A stretch of DNA of 64,000 nucleotides, taken from NCBI RefSeq assembly GCF_030398385.1, contig NZ_JAOAOQ010000019.1:62001-126000 (forward strand), read 5' to 3'. Below, in pieces: positions 1 through 8,098 of this stretch. The number at the start of each line of letters is the position of its first letter. Within the stretch, counting starts at the first letter, position 1. Below the pieces are notes generated by a model. It saw only the letters and a list, made by a program, of their open reading frames with translations. It had not been told where the DNA came from and ran no database searches. The DNA comes from Aquibium sp. ELW1220 (GTDB taxonomy: Bacteria > Pseudomonadota > Alphaproteobacteria > Rhizobiales > Rhizobiaceae). A program made the position numbers and the translations under genes.

Positions 1-1
1 C

Positions 2-592
2 CAGGCCTCTCGCATGACGCTGGCCGCCGCGCCGGAAGCCTGGCAGGGCGCCATGGCCGCAGGTCTGCTCGGCATGGGCAGCGTGGTGGCCGGCAGTTCC
101 GAGATCGCCGGGCGCTACCTCGTCGATGTAGTCGCGGACGCCCGCCGTGACAGCGTCGACCTGACGACCGCCGCGCGCCGCAGCCTCGAAGGCCTGAAGG
201 CCAGCCGCGCCAAGGTGCCCGGGCTTGGCCATCCGCAGCACAATGCGGGCGACCCGCGCGCCAACGTGCTGCTCGCCTTCGCCGACGAGCGTGGCGTTTC
301 GGGCGACCATGTCGCCTGCTTGCGGGCGCTGGGCGCAGAAGCCCCGGCGATCATGAACCGCCCGCTGCCGATCAACGTCTCCGGCGCGATCCCGGCGCTG
401 ATGCTCGATGCAGGCTGGCCGATCGAGGCGATGAAGGGCATACCGCTGCTCGCCCGCGCAGCCGGGCTGGTGGCGCATCTCTACGAGGAATCGCAGCGCT
501 CCATCGGCTTCATTATGTCCCACAAGGCCGATCAGGCGATCGCCTATGACGGCCCGGCCGGCGCGCACGCCGGCGACCGGAAGACCGCGTGA
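2..592 (+). CDS. Citryl-CoA lyase / citrate-synthase-like protein, 5'-truncated
   Basis: The reading frame is open from the left edge of the window, so only the C-terminal part (about 196 residues) is visible. The segment PGLGHPQHNAGDPRA and the later HLYEESQRSIGF match the C-terminal part of the citrate synthase superfamily, in the branch usually annotated citryl-CoA lyase, which cleaves citryl-CoA to acetyl-CoA and oxaloacetate. The conserved His of GLGH is present. It ends 10 bases before a CaiB-type CoA-transferase, which fits a module that activates an organic acid with CoA and then cleaves it. The true substrate cannot be read from the sequence. An internal ATG at 14 is probably not the start, because the frame continues upstream. 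Confidence 0.75.
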   Translation, partial: QASRMTLAAAPEAWQGAMAAGLLGMGSVVAGSSEIAGRYLVDVVADARRDSVDLTTAARRSLEGLKASRAKVPGLGHPQHNAGDPRANVLLAFADERGVSGDHVACLRALGAEAPAIMNRPLPINVSGAIPALMLDAGWPIEAMKGIPLLARAAGLVAHLYEESQRSIGFIMSHKADQAIAYDGPAGAHAGDRKTA

Positions 593-602
593 GGGCCCTC
601 CG

Positions 603-1748
603 ATGACCAAGATCCTCAAGGACATCCGCGTCATCGAGATGGGGACCTACATCACCGGTCCCGCGGCTGGCATGCATCTCGCCGATCTCGGAGCCGATGT
701 CGTCAAGGTCGAACGGCCGGACGGCGGCGACCCGTTCCGCGCCTTCAAGGGCGGGCTCTATTCACCGCATTTCCAGACCTACAATCGCAACAAGCGCTCG
801 ATCGCCCTCGATACGGCGAAGGGCGGCGACCGTTCGGTCTTCCACGATCTGATCGCCGGCGCCGACGTGTTCATCCAGAACTTCCGGCCGGGCGTCGCTG
901 AGCGGTTGGGCGCCGGCGCCGAAGAACTGCAGCGCATCAATCCGCGCCTCGTCTATTGCGCCATTACGGGCTTCGGCCAGAGCGGACCCGCGCGTGACCG
1001 GCCGGCCTTCGACACGGTCGCGCAGGCCGCCAGCGGCTACCTGCGCCTCCTGACCCCGCCGATCAATCCGCGCGTCATCGGCCCCGCCATCGCCGACGCC
1101 GTCACAGGCCACTACGCCGCGCTCGGCATCGTGGCGGCCCTGCTGGAGCGGTCGACGAGCGGCAAGGGGCGGCGTCTCGACATCTCGATGCTCGAGGCCA
1201 TGTGCCACTTCAACCTCGATTCCTTCACCCACTATTTCTCGATGGGCGAGGTGATGGGGCCGCTCAGCCGACCGATGGTCTCGCAGTCCTACACCTTCCC
1301 CTGTTCCGACGGGAAATGGGTCGCCATCCATCTGTCCTCGCCGCAGAAGTTCTGGGAAGGGCTGACCAAGTCGATCGGCCGCGAGGAACTCCGCTTCGAT
1401 CCGCGCTTCGAGGACAGGCTCGACCGCATCCGACACCAGCAGGACCTGATCGACATCATGTCGCCGATCTTCGCCGGGAAGACGCGCGACGACTGGTGCG
1501 CGATCCTGCTCGAAAACGAGGTGCCTCATTCGCCGGCATACGATTCCGACGAGGCGCTGGAGGATCCGCAGGCCCGCCATCTCCACATCGCGGTCGAGGC
1601 CGAACATCCCACGATGGGCGCCTTCAGGACGGTGCGCGCGCCCTACAGCTTCGACGGCGCGCCGGACCTCGAAATCCTGCCGCCGCCGACGCTCGACGAG
1701 CATGGCGACGAGATCAGGACGGAAGTGGCAAGGCGCAAGGCCGGCTGA
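603..1748 (+). CDS. CaiB/BaiF family (class III) CoA-transferase
   Basis: This 381-residue protein has the class III CoA-transferase fold. The N-terminal region carries VIEMGTYITGPAAGMHLADLGADVVKVERP and NRNKRSIALD, both typical of the family. Asp165, in the context IADAVTGHYAALG, aligns with the catalytic Asp of formyl-CoA transferase. The enzyme would move CoA between carboxylic acids in the cytoplasm. The ATG at 603 was chosen over earlier in-frame codons because homology starts at once and an upstream GAGGG lies at a suitable distance. It follows the citryl-CoA-lyase-like gene and precedes a YciI-like gene and a TRAP transporter, so it probably activates the imported acid. Donor and acceptor are unknown. 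Confidence 0.85.
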   Translation: MTKILKDIRVIEMGTYITGPAAGMHLADLGADVVKVERPDGGDPFRAFKGGLYSPHFQTYNRNKRSIALDTAKGGDRSVFHDLIAGADVFIQNFRPGVAERLGAGAEELQRINPRLVYCAITGFGQSGPARDRPAFDTVAQAASGYLRLLTPPINPRVIGPAIADAVTGHYAALGIVAALLERSTSGKGRRLDISMLEAMCHFNLDSFTHYFSMGEVMGPLSRPMVSQSYTFPCSDGKWVAIHLSSPQKFWEGLTKSIGREELRFDPRFEDRLDRIRHQQDLIDIMSPIFAGKTRDDWCAILLENEVPHSPAYDSDEALEDPQARHLHIAVEAEHPTMGAFRTVRAPYSFDGAPDLEILPPPTLDEHGDEIRTEVARRKAG

Positions 1749-1769
1749 CGGCGGCAGGGGGAGGAGAGC

Positions 1770-2153
1770 ATGGGCATACCGGTCGAAGGCGTGATGCAGG
1801 CGAGCAGCGCCATGCTGCAGAAGCAGCTCTACGCCATCTTCACCCGGCCGACGGGCGCCATCGAAGCGGTGCTGGCCAACATGGAAGAGCATCTGGCCTT
1901 CCAGGTATCGCTGGAGAAGGACGGCGTCCTCTATGCTGCCGGCCCGATGTGGTCGGACGACGAGAAGACCTGGGAGGGGGAAGGGCTCGTCGTGGTCCGC
2001 GCCGGTTCGCGCGGCGAGGCGATCGCCATCGCCGAGCGGGATCCGATGCATCGCAGCGGCGCGCGCGAATTCACGGTCAGACCGTGGATGATCAACGAGG
2101 GAACGGTGACGGTCCGGCTCGACATGTCGAGCCAGACTTTTTCGATACTTTAG
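1770..2153 (+). CDS. YciI-like (YCII-related domain) protein
   Basis: The 127-residue product has the small alpha/beta YCII fold: an N-terminal KQLYAIFTRP strand, a helix with MEEHLAFQ, GVLYAAGPMW, and a C-terminal EFTVRPWMINEG strand. Family members are dimeric ferredoxin-like proteins related to muconolactone isomerase, and most have no assigned reaction. A GGAGGAGAG ribosome-binding site precedes the ATG. It lies 21 bases after the CoA-transferase and 20 bases before the TRAP binding protein, so it is probably part of the same catabolic operon, perhaps as an isomerase or lyase. The family call is fairly firm; the role is inference. Confidence 0.7.
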   Translation: MGIPVEGVMQASSAMLQKQLYAIFTRPTGAIEAVLANMEEHLAFQVSLEKDGVLYAAGPMWSDDEKTWEGEGLVVVRAGSRGEAIAIAERDPMHRSGAREFTVRPWMINEGTVTVRLDMSSQTFSIL

Positions 2154-2173
2154 TTTTCAAGGGAGGAAACGAC

Positions 2174-3250
2174 ATGAAGACGCTTACCGGACTGCTGCTC
2201 GCCAGCGCCGTCGCCTTTCCGGGCGCCGCGTTCGCACAGGAGACGATCAACCTGACGGTCGCCTCGAGCCACCCTCTGGTCATTCCGTGGGTCGGCATGA
2301 TCAAGTCGCATTTCATGGCCGAGACGGATCGTCTGCTGGCCGAGAAGGGCAACTACAAGATCGAATGGCAGGAAGCTTTCGGCGGCCAGCTCTACAAGGC
2401 GAACGCCACGCTGACCTCCGTCGAGGAAGGCGTCACCGACATCGGCTGGGTGTTCTCCTTCCTCGAGGCGGCCAAGCTGCCGCTGAGCCAGGTGTCGAGC
2501 TACGCGCCCTTCGCCACCGCAAATCCGCCCGTCCAGCTGGCCGTCATGGCCGAACTGCTCGAGACCAATGATTCCTTCAAGAAGGAGTGGGAGCAGTACA
2601 ATCTGAAGGTTCTCGGCCTGACCGGCACCGACAGCTACGACGTCTACACCAAGCAGCCGATCTCTGGCCTCGCTGACCTGAACGGCATGAAGCTGTCGGC
2701 GCCGGGCGTGCTCGCCAACTGGCTGCGCGGCACGGGCGCCAACGCCGTCGACGGCGCGTTGACCACCTTCTACACCGACATCCAGACCGGCGTGTCCGAT
2801 GGCGTCCTGTCGCTGGCGCTCGGCGTCCTGCCGGCCAAGCTCTACGAGGTCGCGCCGTACATCACCCGCGTCGACATCGGCACCGCCTTCTCGGGCGCGG
2901 TGGCGATCAACCGCGACTCCTGGAACGATCTGCCCGAGGAAGTGCAGAACGCCATGGTCGAGGCCGGCAAGTTCTACACCGAGGCGCACGGCAAGGACCT
3001 GCTGGAGCGGCATGAGGCGGCCTTCGCCAAGATGCAGGAGATCGGTGCCGGCCAGAACCCGCCCGTCACCATCTCGCAGATGTCGGCGGCCGATCGTCAG
3101 GCCTGGGTCGACGGCCTGCCGGACGTGGCCGGCGAGTGGGCGGCAGATGCCGAGGCGCGCGGCCTGCCCGGCAAGGCGTTCCTGTCCGCCTACATGGACG
3201 GCCTGCGCGCGCGGGGCGAAAAGCCTGCCCGTGACTGGGACAAGCAGTAA
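2174..3250 (+). CDS. dctP: TRAP transporter solute-binding protein (DctP family)
   Basis: This is a 358-residue periplasmic binding protein with a cleavable signal peptide (residues 1 to about 22, ending AFA-QE). Family features include SSHPLVIPWVGMIKSHF, FGGQLYKANATLTSVEEGVTDIGW and an internal DLNGMKLSAPG. It would deliver an organic acid to the membrane permease pair encoded directly downstream. The ATG at 2174 is preceded by GGGAGG and begins the signal peptide; a longer open frame upstream is an artefact of the CoA-transferase region. The ligand is unknown, but the upstream CoA-transferase and lyase-like genes suggest a carboxylate. Confidence 0.88.
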   Translation: MKTLTGLLLASAVAFPGAAFAQETINLTVASSHPLVIPWVGMIKSHFMAETDRLLAEKGNYKIEWQEAFGGQLYKANATLTSVEEGVTDIGWVFSFLEAAKLPLSQVSSYAPFATANPPVQLAVMAELLETNDSFKKEWEQYNLKVLGLTGTDSYDVYTKQPISGLADLNGMKLSAPGVLANWLRGTGANAVDGALTTFYTDIQTGVSDGVLSLALGVLPAKLYEVAPYITRVDIGTAFSGAVAINRDSWNDLPEEVQNAMVEAGKFYTEAHGKDLLERHEAAFAKMQEIGAGQNPPVTISQMSAADRQAWVDGLPDVAGEWAADAEARGLPGKAFLSAYMDGLRARGEKPARDWDKQ

Positions 3251-3274
3251 GCAGCGGACGGCGGGGCGATCGCC

Positions 3275-3844
3275 ATGGACGCTGGCATGAACAAGGGAGG
3301 CGCCGCCGATGGGCGGCGCCGGCCCTCGGCGATCGCGCGGCTCTGGGGTCGTTCCGTGGACGGCCTTGCGGCGCTCGGCACGCTGATGATCCTCGTCCTG
3401 ATGGCGATGATCGCCTGCGACGTGGTCGCCAGAAACGTCATCGGCGGCTCGCTGCCGCTGATATCCGAGCTCGGCGCGCTGACGCTCGTGATGATCGTCT
3501 ATCTCCAACTGGGCACGACCATCCGCAACAACCGGCTGGCGCGCACCGACTTCTTCTTTGCACTCGTCGAAGGGCGCAGCCCCCGCCTCGCCGCCTTCGT
3601 GTCGGGCTTCTGGGACCTGTTCGGCATCGCCGTCTGCGCCGGAATCGCCTGGTCGACCTGGGGCATCCTCGTCAAGGATTTCGATCACGGCGAGTACATC
3701 GGCGTCACCGGCGTCGCGACACTTCAGACATGGCCCTTCCGGGCATTGATCCTGGTCGGCGCGGCCGTTGCCGCCGCCCAGTTCACCGTCCAGGCCGTGC
3801 GGTCCTTCGCGATTGCCGCCGGGCGGTCGGGGGAGCAGGCATGA
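3275..3844 (+). CDS. dctQ: TRAP transporter small permease (DctQ family)
   Basis: The 189-residue protein has four predicted membrane helices, near residues 27-50, 58-78, 105-130 and 150-172, as expected for DctQ. DctQ pairs with the large permease and contacts the binding protein. Its stop codon overlaps the start of the large permease gene (ATGA), so the two are translationally coupled. The start at 3275 gives a hydrophilic Arg-rich N-terminus; an in-frame ATG at 3287 is also possible. The placement between dctP and dctM gives good confidence despite weak sequence conservation in this family. Confidence 0.82.
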   Translation: MDAGMNKGGAADGRRRPSAIARLWGRSVDGLAALGTLMILVLMAMIACDVVARNVIGGSLPLISELGALTLVMIVYLQLGTTIRNNRLARTDFFFALVEGRSPRLAAFVSGFWDLFGIAVCAGIAWSTWGILVKDFDHGEYIGVTGVATLQTWPFRALILVGAAVAAAQFTVQAVRSFAIAAGRSGEQA

Positions 3845-5163
3845 GCGGTATCGAGATCGGCATTGCCTGCGTGGCGGCCCTGATCCTGCTGATTTCGCTC
3901 GGCATGCCGATCGGCGTCGGCATGATCGTGGTTTCCTTCGCCGGCGTGAGCTTCATCCGCAACGAGACCGTCGCCATGCGCATGATGGGCTCGGTGGCCA
4001 ATGACAGCCTGGAGGAGTACCTCTTCGCCGTGGTGCCGCTCTTCGTGCTGATGGGTCTGCTCGTCACCGTATCCGGGGTCGGCAAGGACACGTTCGACCT
4101 TTTCGAACGCCTGCTGCGTCGTGTCCGGGCCGGGCTCGGCGTCGCGACCGTCTTCGCCAACGCGGTCTTCGCGTCGATCACCGGCATCTCCATCGCCTCC
4201 GCCTCGGTGTTCTCCCGCGTCGCCGTGCCGGAGATGACCCGCCACGGCTACCGGCGCAGCTTCTCCACGGGTGTCGTCGCCGGCAGTTCCGTGCTCGGCA
4301 TGCTGATCCCGCCATCGCTGCTGATGATCGTCTACGCCGTGCTGGCCGAGGAGTCGGTCGGCCGAATGTTCCTGGCAGGCATCGGGCCGGGCATCCTGCT
4401 CGCGCTGCTCTTCTCGGCCACCATCGTCATCATGGCCACCTGGTGGAAGGACAGCGTCTTCGAGCGCGCGCCCGACGTCGAACCCGCCGTCGAGGACGAT
4501 CGTTCGCTGGGGGGCTTCGTCCTGTCGAAGGGAACGCCGATCATCGTGCTGGTCGGGCTGGTGCTCGGCGGCCTCTATGGCGGGTTCTTCAATCCGACTG
4601 AAGCCGGCGCCGTCGGCGCGCTGGGCGCGCTGGTGATCGCGCTGATGCGCCGGTCGCTCGGCGGCGGCAGGATGTGGTCTCTCCTCGTCGAGACCGGTCA
4701 GGTCACCGTTTCGGTGCTGTTCCTCATCATGGCCGCGACCTTCTTCTCACGCATGCTGGCCATGTCGGGCCTGCCTGCGATGCTGGCCGAGACCCTGCTG
4801 CAGAGCTCGATCGGCCCCTATGGCTTCCTGCTGATCTTCATCGTTCTGATCATCGTTATGGGCTGCCTGATCGATTCCATCTCGATCATGCTGATCCTGC
4901 TGCCGATCGCGCTGCCGGTAGCGAAGGCCGCCGGATTCGACCTGATCTGGTTCGGCGTGCTGACCGTCGTCGCGGTGGAAATCGGCCTGCTGACGCCGCC
5001 CTTCGGCCTTTCGGTCTACACCATCAAGTCCGCGATCGACGATCCGACGCTGAAGGTCGGCGAGATCTTCCGCGGCACGCTGCCCTTCGTCTTCGCCATG
5101 ATCGTGGCGCTCGCCATCCTCGTCGCCTTCCCGCAGATATCGGTATGGCTGGCGCGGCTGTGA
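3841..5163 (+). CDS. dctM: TRAP transporter large permease (DctM family)
   Basis: This 440-residue, highly hydrophobic protein has about 12 membrane helices and belongs to the ion transporter superfamily. It forms the sodium-driven translocation channel of the TRAP system. Characteristic stretches are LISLGMPIGVGMIV near the start, the SITGISIASASVFSRVAVPEM segment, GMLIPPSLLMIVYAV, NPTEAGAVGALGAL and LLTPPFGLSVYTIKSA near the end. The ATG at 3841 overlaps the dctQ stop. It is the last gene of the plus-strand operon and converges on the sulfide-dehydrogenase flavoprotein gene, with 50 bases between them. Confidence 0.9.
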   Translation: MSGIEIGIACVAALILLISLGMPIGVGMIVVSFAGVSFIRNETVAMRMMGSVANDSLEEYLFAVVPLFVLMGLLVTVSGVGKDTFDLFERLLRRVRAGLGVATVFANAVFASITGISIASASVFSRVAVPEMTRHGYRRSFSTGVVAGSSVLGMLIPPSLLMIVYAVLAEESVGRMFLAGIGPGILLALLFSATIVIMATWWKDSVFERAPDVEPAVEDDRSLGGFVLSKGTPIIVLVGLVLGGLYGGFFNPTEAGAVGALGALVIALMRRSLGGGRMWSLLVETGQVTVSVLFLIMAATFFSRMLAMSGLPAMLAETLLQSSIGPYGFLLIFIVLIIVMGCLIDSISIMLILLPIALPVAKAAGFDLIWFGVLTVVAVEIGLLTPPFGLSVYTIKSAIDDPTLKVGEIFRGTLPFVFAMIVALAILVAFPQISVWLARL

Positions 5164-5170
5164 CGGTCAC

Positions 5171-5194
5171 CCGGGCGACGCAAGCGCCGCCCGG
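5171..5194. terminator. Possible hairpin between convergent operons
   Basis: A 7-bp inverted repeat (CCGGGCG and CGCCCGG, 10-base loop) sits in the 50-base gap between dctM and the convergent soxF. There is no T-run on either side, so intrinsic termination is only a possibility. Confidence 0.3.
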
Positions 5195-5213
5195 CCGCGA
5201 ACGGAGTTTCCGG

Positions 5214-6503
5214 TCAGCTGAACATGTCGGCGACGATGCCGTCGTACCAGCCGATCGATTCCTCGTAGGTCGCCTTGCGCAGGGCGGCATCCTCGCCCGT
5301 CTGCGAGATGAAGCCCTCGACTGAAGCGATCTTGCCCTCCTTCGGCTCGTACTGCGCGCCGACCTTGACACCGTCATCCGTGTCGATCAGCGACCAGCAG
5401 GTGTTGGAGTATTTCGCGGGGAAGGCCTTCGAACCGGTCAGGTCGGCCCGGATCGTCATCGCAGCCACCTTCGCCTGGCTGTTGGCCGAGAAACCGGACT
5501 TCGGCATATCGCCGGCAATCGACGCGTCGCCGATGACGAAGATCGCCTCGTCCATGGTCGAGCGCATCGAGGCTGCATCGATCGGGCAGAAGCCGCTGTC
5601 GCCCGCCACCCCGGCTGCGGCCGCGATCGCGCCGGCCTTCTGGGCGGGGATGATGTTGAGAAGCGCGCCCTCGAAAGTGTCGAGATCCGTCTCCACCGTT
5701 CCGGCGGCGACGTCGACGGACTTGATCCCGCCGTGGACGTCGGGCCCGTACCATTCGACCATGCCGGGATAGTGTTTGTCCCAGCCTTCCTGGAAGAGGC
5801 CCTGCTTGGAGAACTTGTCCTTGGGGTCGATGACGAAGATCTTTGAATTCGTGAACCCCTTCGATTTCAGCACATGCGCCATCATCGACACCCGTTCGTA
5901 GGGGCCGGGCGGGCAGCGATAGGGGTTGGGCGGGGCGATCATGACGATGTTCTGCCCGTCGGTCAGCGCATCGAGCCTTGCCTTGAGGAGTTCCGTCTGC
6001 GGGCCGGCCTTCCAGGCATGCGGCGCCGTCTCAGCGGCGTCTTCCGAATAGCCCGGCACGGAGCCGTAGATGATGTCGATGCCGGGCGAAAGCAGCAGCC
6101 GGTCGTAGGGCACGACGGCGCCATCCGCCATGGTGACCGTCTTTGCCATGCGGTCGACCGCCATCGCCAGTCCGGTCACCTTGCGGATGCCATAGGTGGA
6201 GACGAGTGCGTCGTAGCCATGGGTGATCGAGTTGAAATCGCGGTAGCCGCCGAGATAGAGGTTCGAGAAGAAGCAGGTCGTGAACGTGTCGCTGTCCTCG
6301 ATCAGCGTCACGTCGATCGCACCCTTCGAATCCTTCGCGACATACTTGGCCGCGGTCGCGCCGCCCGCTCCGCCGCCGACGATGACGACGCGCGGCTTGT
6401 CCTGCGCGCGCAGGTAGGTCGGCAAGGCAAGCGACGCGACCCCTGTGCCGGCGAGCAATCCGAAGCTTCGTCTCGAGATCGTGCCTGTTCTTGTCGTGCT
6501 CAT
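5214..6503 (-). CDS. soxF: Flavocytochrome c sulfide dehydrogenase flavoprotein subunit (SoxF/FccB)
   Basis: The 429-residue flavoprotein has a Tat signal (SRRSFGLLAG, residues 9-19) and an FAD-binding motif VVIVGGGAGGATAAK at 39-53. It carries the family segment RCPPGPYER around Cys197 and a second conserved Cys at 369 (NTCW), fitting the redox cysteine pair of sulfide dehydrogenases. It would oxidise sulfide or polysulfide in the periplasm and pass electrons to the cytochrome c encoded just upstream. The ATG at 6503 has a GGGAGG site. It is the last gene of the soxXYZABCDEF string. In Paracoccus, SoxF is reported to enhance or reactivate the Sox complex. Confidence 0.9.
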   Translation of the reverse strand: MSTTRTGTISRRSFGLLAGTGVASLALPTYLRAQDKPRVVIVGGGAGGATAAKYVAKDSKGAIDVTLIEDSDTFTTCFFSNLYLGGYRDFNSITHGYDALVSTYGIRKVTGLAMAVDRMAKTVTMADGAVVPYDRLLLSPGIDIIYGSVPGYSEDAAETAPHAWKAGPQTELLKARLDALTDGQNIVMIAPPNPYRCPPGPYERVSMMAHVLKSKGFTNSKIFVIDPKDKFSKQGLFQEGWDKHYPGMVEWYGPDVHGGIKSVDVAAGTVETDLDTFEGALLNIIPAQKAGAIAAAAGVAGDSGFCPIDAASMRSTMDEAIFVIGDASIAGDMPKSGFSANSQAKVAAMTIRADLTGSKAFPAKYSNTCWSLIDTDDGVKVGAQYEPKEGKIASVEGFISQTGEDAALRKATYEESIGWYDGIVADMFS

Positions 6504-6531
6504 GGTATCCTCCCGGGTGAGCCGTTGCAGG

Positions 6532-6951
6532 TCAGTCTTCCATCCCGGCGATGTAGACGGCCAGGGCCGCGATCTCCTCGTCGGAGAGCCGGGCGGTCAT
6601 CAGTTTCATGACGGAATTGGGCCGGGCACCGAGCTTGTATTCGATCATCGCCTGCACGGCGTAGTCGACCGGCAGCCCGCGGATGGGCGGAATGCCGCTC
6701 GCCGCACCCGAGGCCTGGTGGCATGTCACGCACTCGCCGCCGAGATACTCCCCGTAGGCCGGATCGCCGTCGATGGCGAGGACACGCGTCACGACGTGTT
6801 CGACCTCGAGCGCCAGAGCCGCGTCGTCCGACGCATTCGCCGGTGCTGCAGGCCATGCCAGTAGCGCAGCGGCCATGGTGGCGACCGTCCGGCCCGCCAG
6901 CAGCCTGACGTTGGCGCCGCCCGGCCGGGGCGGCATGCAATGTCGGATCAC
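6532..6951 (-). CDS. soxE: Cytochrome c, SoxE/FccA-like electron partner of SoxF
   Basis: The 139-residue exported protein has a hydrophobic signal (about residues 20-40, ending ANA) and a single haem motif CVTCH at 74-78, with Met residues near 115-119 as a possible sixth ligand. It lies 28 bases upstream of soxF and would take electrons from its flavin. The start is a GTG at 6951 with a clear GGGAGGAG seven bases away; the in-frame ATG five codons later lacks such a site. SoxE of Paracoccus is described as dihaem, whereas this protein has one CxxCH, closer to a short FccA-type subunit. Assignment rests on position plus the haem motif. Confidence 0.75.
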   Translation of the reverse strand: MIRHCMPPRPGGANVRLLAGRTVATMAAALLAWPAAPANASDDAALALEVEHVVTRVLAIDGDPAYGEYLGGECVTCHQASGAASGIPPIRGLPVDYAVQAMIEYKLGARPNSVMKLMTARLSDEEIAALAVYIAGMED

Positions 6952-6988
6952 CAGGCGCTCCTCCCAAAGGCCCGGGCCGGCGGGATCG

Positions 6989-8098
6989 TCAGTCGATGCC
7001 GCCCCCCGATGCGTTCTCCTCGCCGCCGTCCTCCGGCGTCACGTCTAGCACGGCCGCATGCATGGTGATGGCCGCTGCCCCCGGCCTGCAGTCCGTCATG
7101 CACGGTTCCGACCTGTCGGCATAGAACGGCTCCTGCTCGCGGTCGTCATCGAAGAAATTCTCCTCGTTCGGCAGCCGGATCGAGGTGAAATTGTCCTTCG
7201 ACAGCTCGAACTCCTCGTCGTCGACGATGTCGTTCAGATACAGCAGGTATGCCGTCAGCGCGTAGACATCGTCGTTGCCGAGCGAGCGCGCGTCGCCGAA
7301 CGGCATGGCGCGGTGCACGTAGTCGAAGACGGTGGACAGATAGGGCCAGTAGGAACCGATGGTCTTTTCCGGCCGCTCGGCCTGCAGCGTGCCCTGTCCG
7401 CCGGCGAGCACCGGCCAGCGGCCGACCGCCTCGCCGAAATCGCCATGGCAGGTGGCGCAGCGCTCGTCATAGATCTCCATGCCGTGCGCGACGGTTCCCG
7501 ACCCCTCGGGCAGCCCCACGCCATCCGGCCGCACGTCGGTGTCCCAGGCGGCGATCTCCTCGGGCGTCGCGGCACGACCGAGACCGCGCTCGCCGTCGGC
7601 GACGCTTCCGGTCGTCTCCGGCGATGGCGCGGCGGGTTCGGCGGTTGCCGTCTGAGTCGCATCGGGTGCGGGCGCGGCCGACTGCTTGCCCGGGACGGCC
7701 GGCTTCCCGTCCGCGCCGAAGCTCGCGAGATAGGCGATGACGTTGACGACGTCCTCGTCCTTCTTGAGCCCGGCGAAGGCCATCTTGTTACCCTTCAGGT
7801 AGGCTTTCGGGTCGTGCAGATAGCCGGCGAGGCTTGTCTCGTCCCAGACGAGACCGTCAGCTCCCGCCTTCGACATGGCCGGCGAGTACTTGAAGCCCTC
7901 GATGGTGGCGGCCGCACGGCCGACGATCCCGTTGAGCACCGGGCCGACGCGGTTCTTGGCGTTCTCGCCCACCATGTGGCAGGCCTTGCACTTGGCGAAC
8001 ACCTTCTCGCCGGCCTCGATATCCTGCGCCTCGGCCCCGCCGATTGCGCCCGCGATGAGGGTTGCGGCCAGAAGGATGGCTTTAGGAGATTTCCACAT
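6989..8098 (-). CDS. soxD: Sulfite/sulfur dehydrogenase dihaem cytochrome subunit SoxD
   Basis: The 369-residue periplasmic cytochrome c has a signal peptide (1-24), a first haem domain with CKACH at 37-41, an Ala/Pro-rich linker (about 135-170) and a second haem domain with CATCH at 214-218. This two-domain layout with a long linker is typical of SoxD, the electron-accepting partner of the molybdoprotein SoxC. SoxCD oxidises the sulfane sulfur bound to SoxY, releasing six electrons. The gene overlaps soxC by 17 bases, indicating coupled expression. The acidic C-terminal tail, with a CMTDC motif, lies outside the haem domains. Confidence 0.92.
   Translation of the reverse strand: MWKSPKAILLAATLIAGAIGGAEAQDIEAGEKVFAKCKACHMVGENAKNRVGPVLNGIVGRAAATIEGFKYSPAMSKAGADGLVWDETSLAGYLHDPKAYLKGNKMAFAGLKKDEDVVNVIAYLASFGADGKPAVPGKQSAAPAPDATQTATAEPAAPSPETTGSVADGERGLGRAATPEEIAAWDTDVRPDGVGLPEGSGTVAHGMEIYDERCATCHGDFGEAVGRWPVLAGGQGTLQAERPEKTIGSYWPYLSTVFDYVHRAMPFGDARSLGNDDVYALTAYLLYLNDIVDDEEFELSKDNFTSIRLPNEENFFDDDREQEPFYADRSEPCMTDCRPGAAAITMHAAVLDVTPEDGGEENASGGGID

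Noticed and set aside
762-2051. A 429-residue minus-strand frame across the CoA-transferase gene
   Set aside because: It is antisense to a clear CoA-transferase and has no recognisable domain.
1202-3250. A 682-residue version of the TRAP binding protein
   Set aside because: The extension is a shadow of the CoA-transferase; the signal peptide and ribosome site place the start at 2174.
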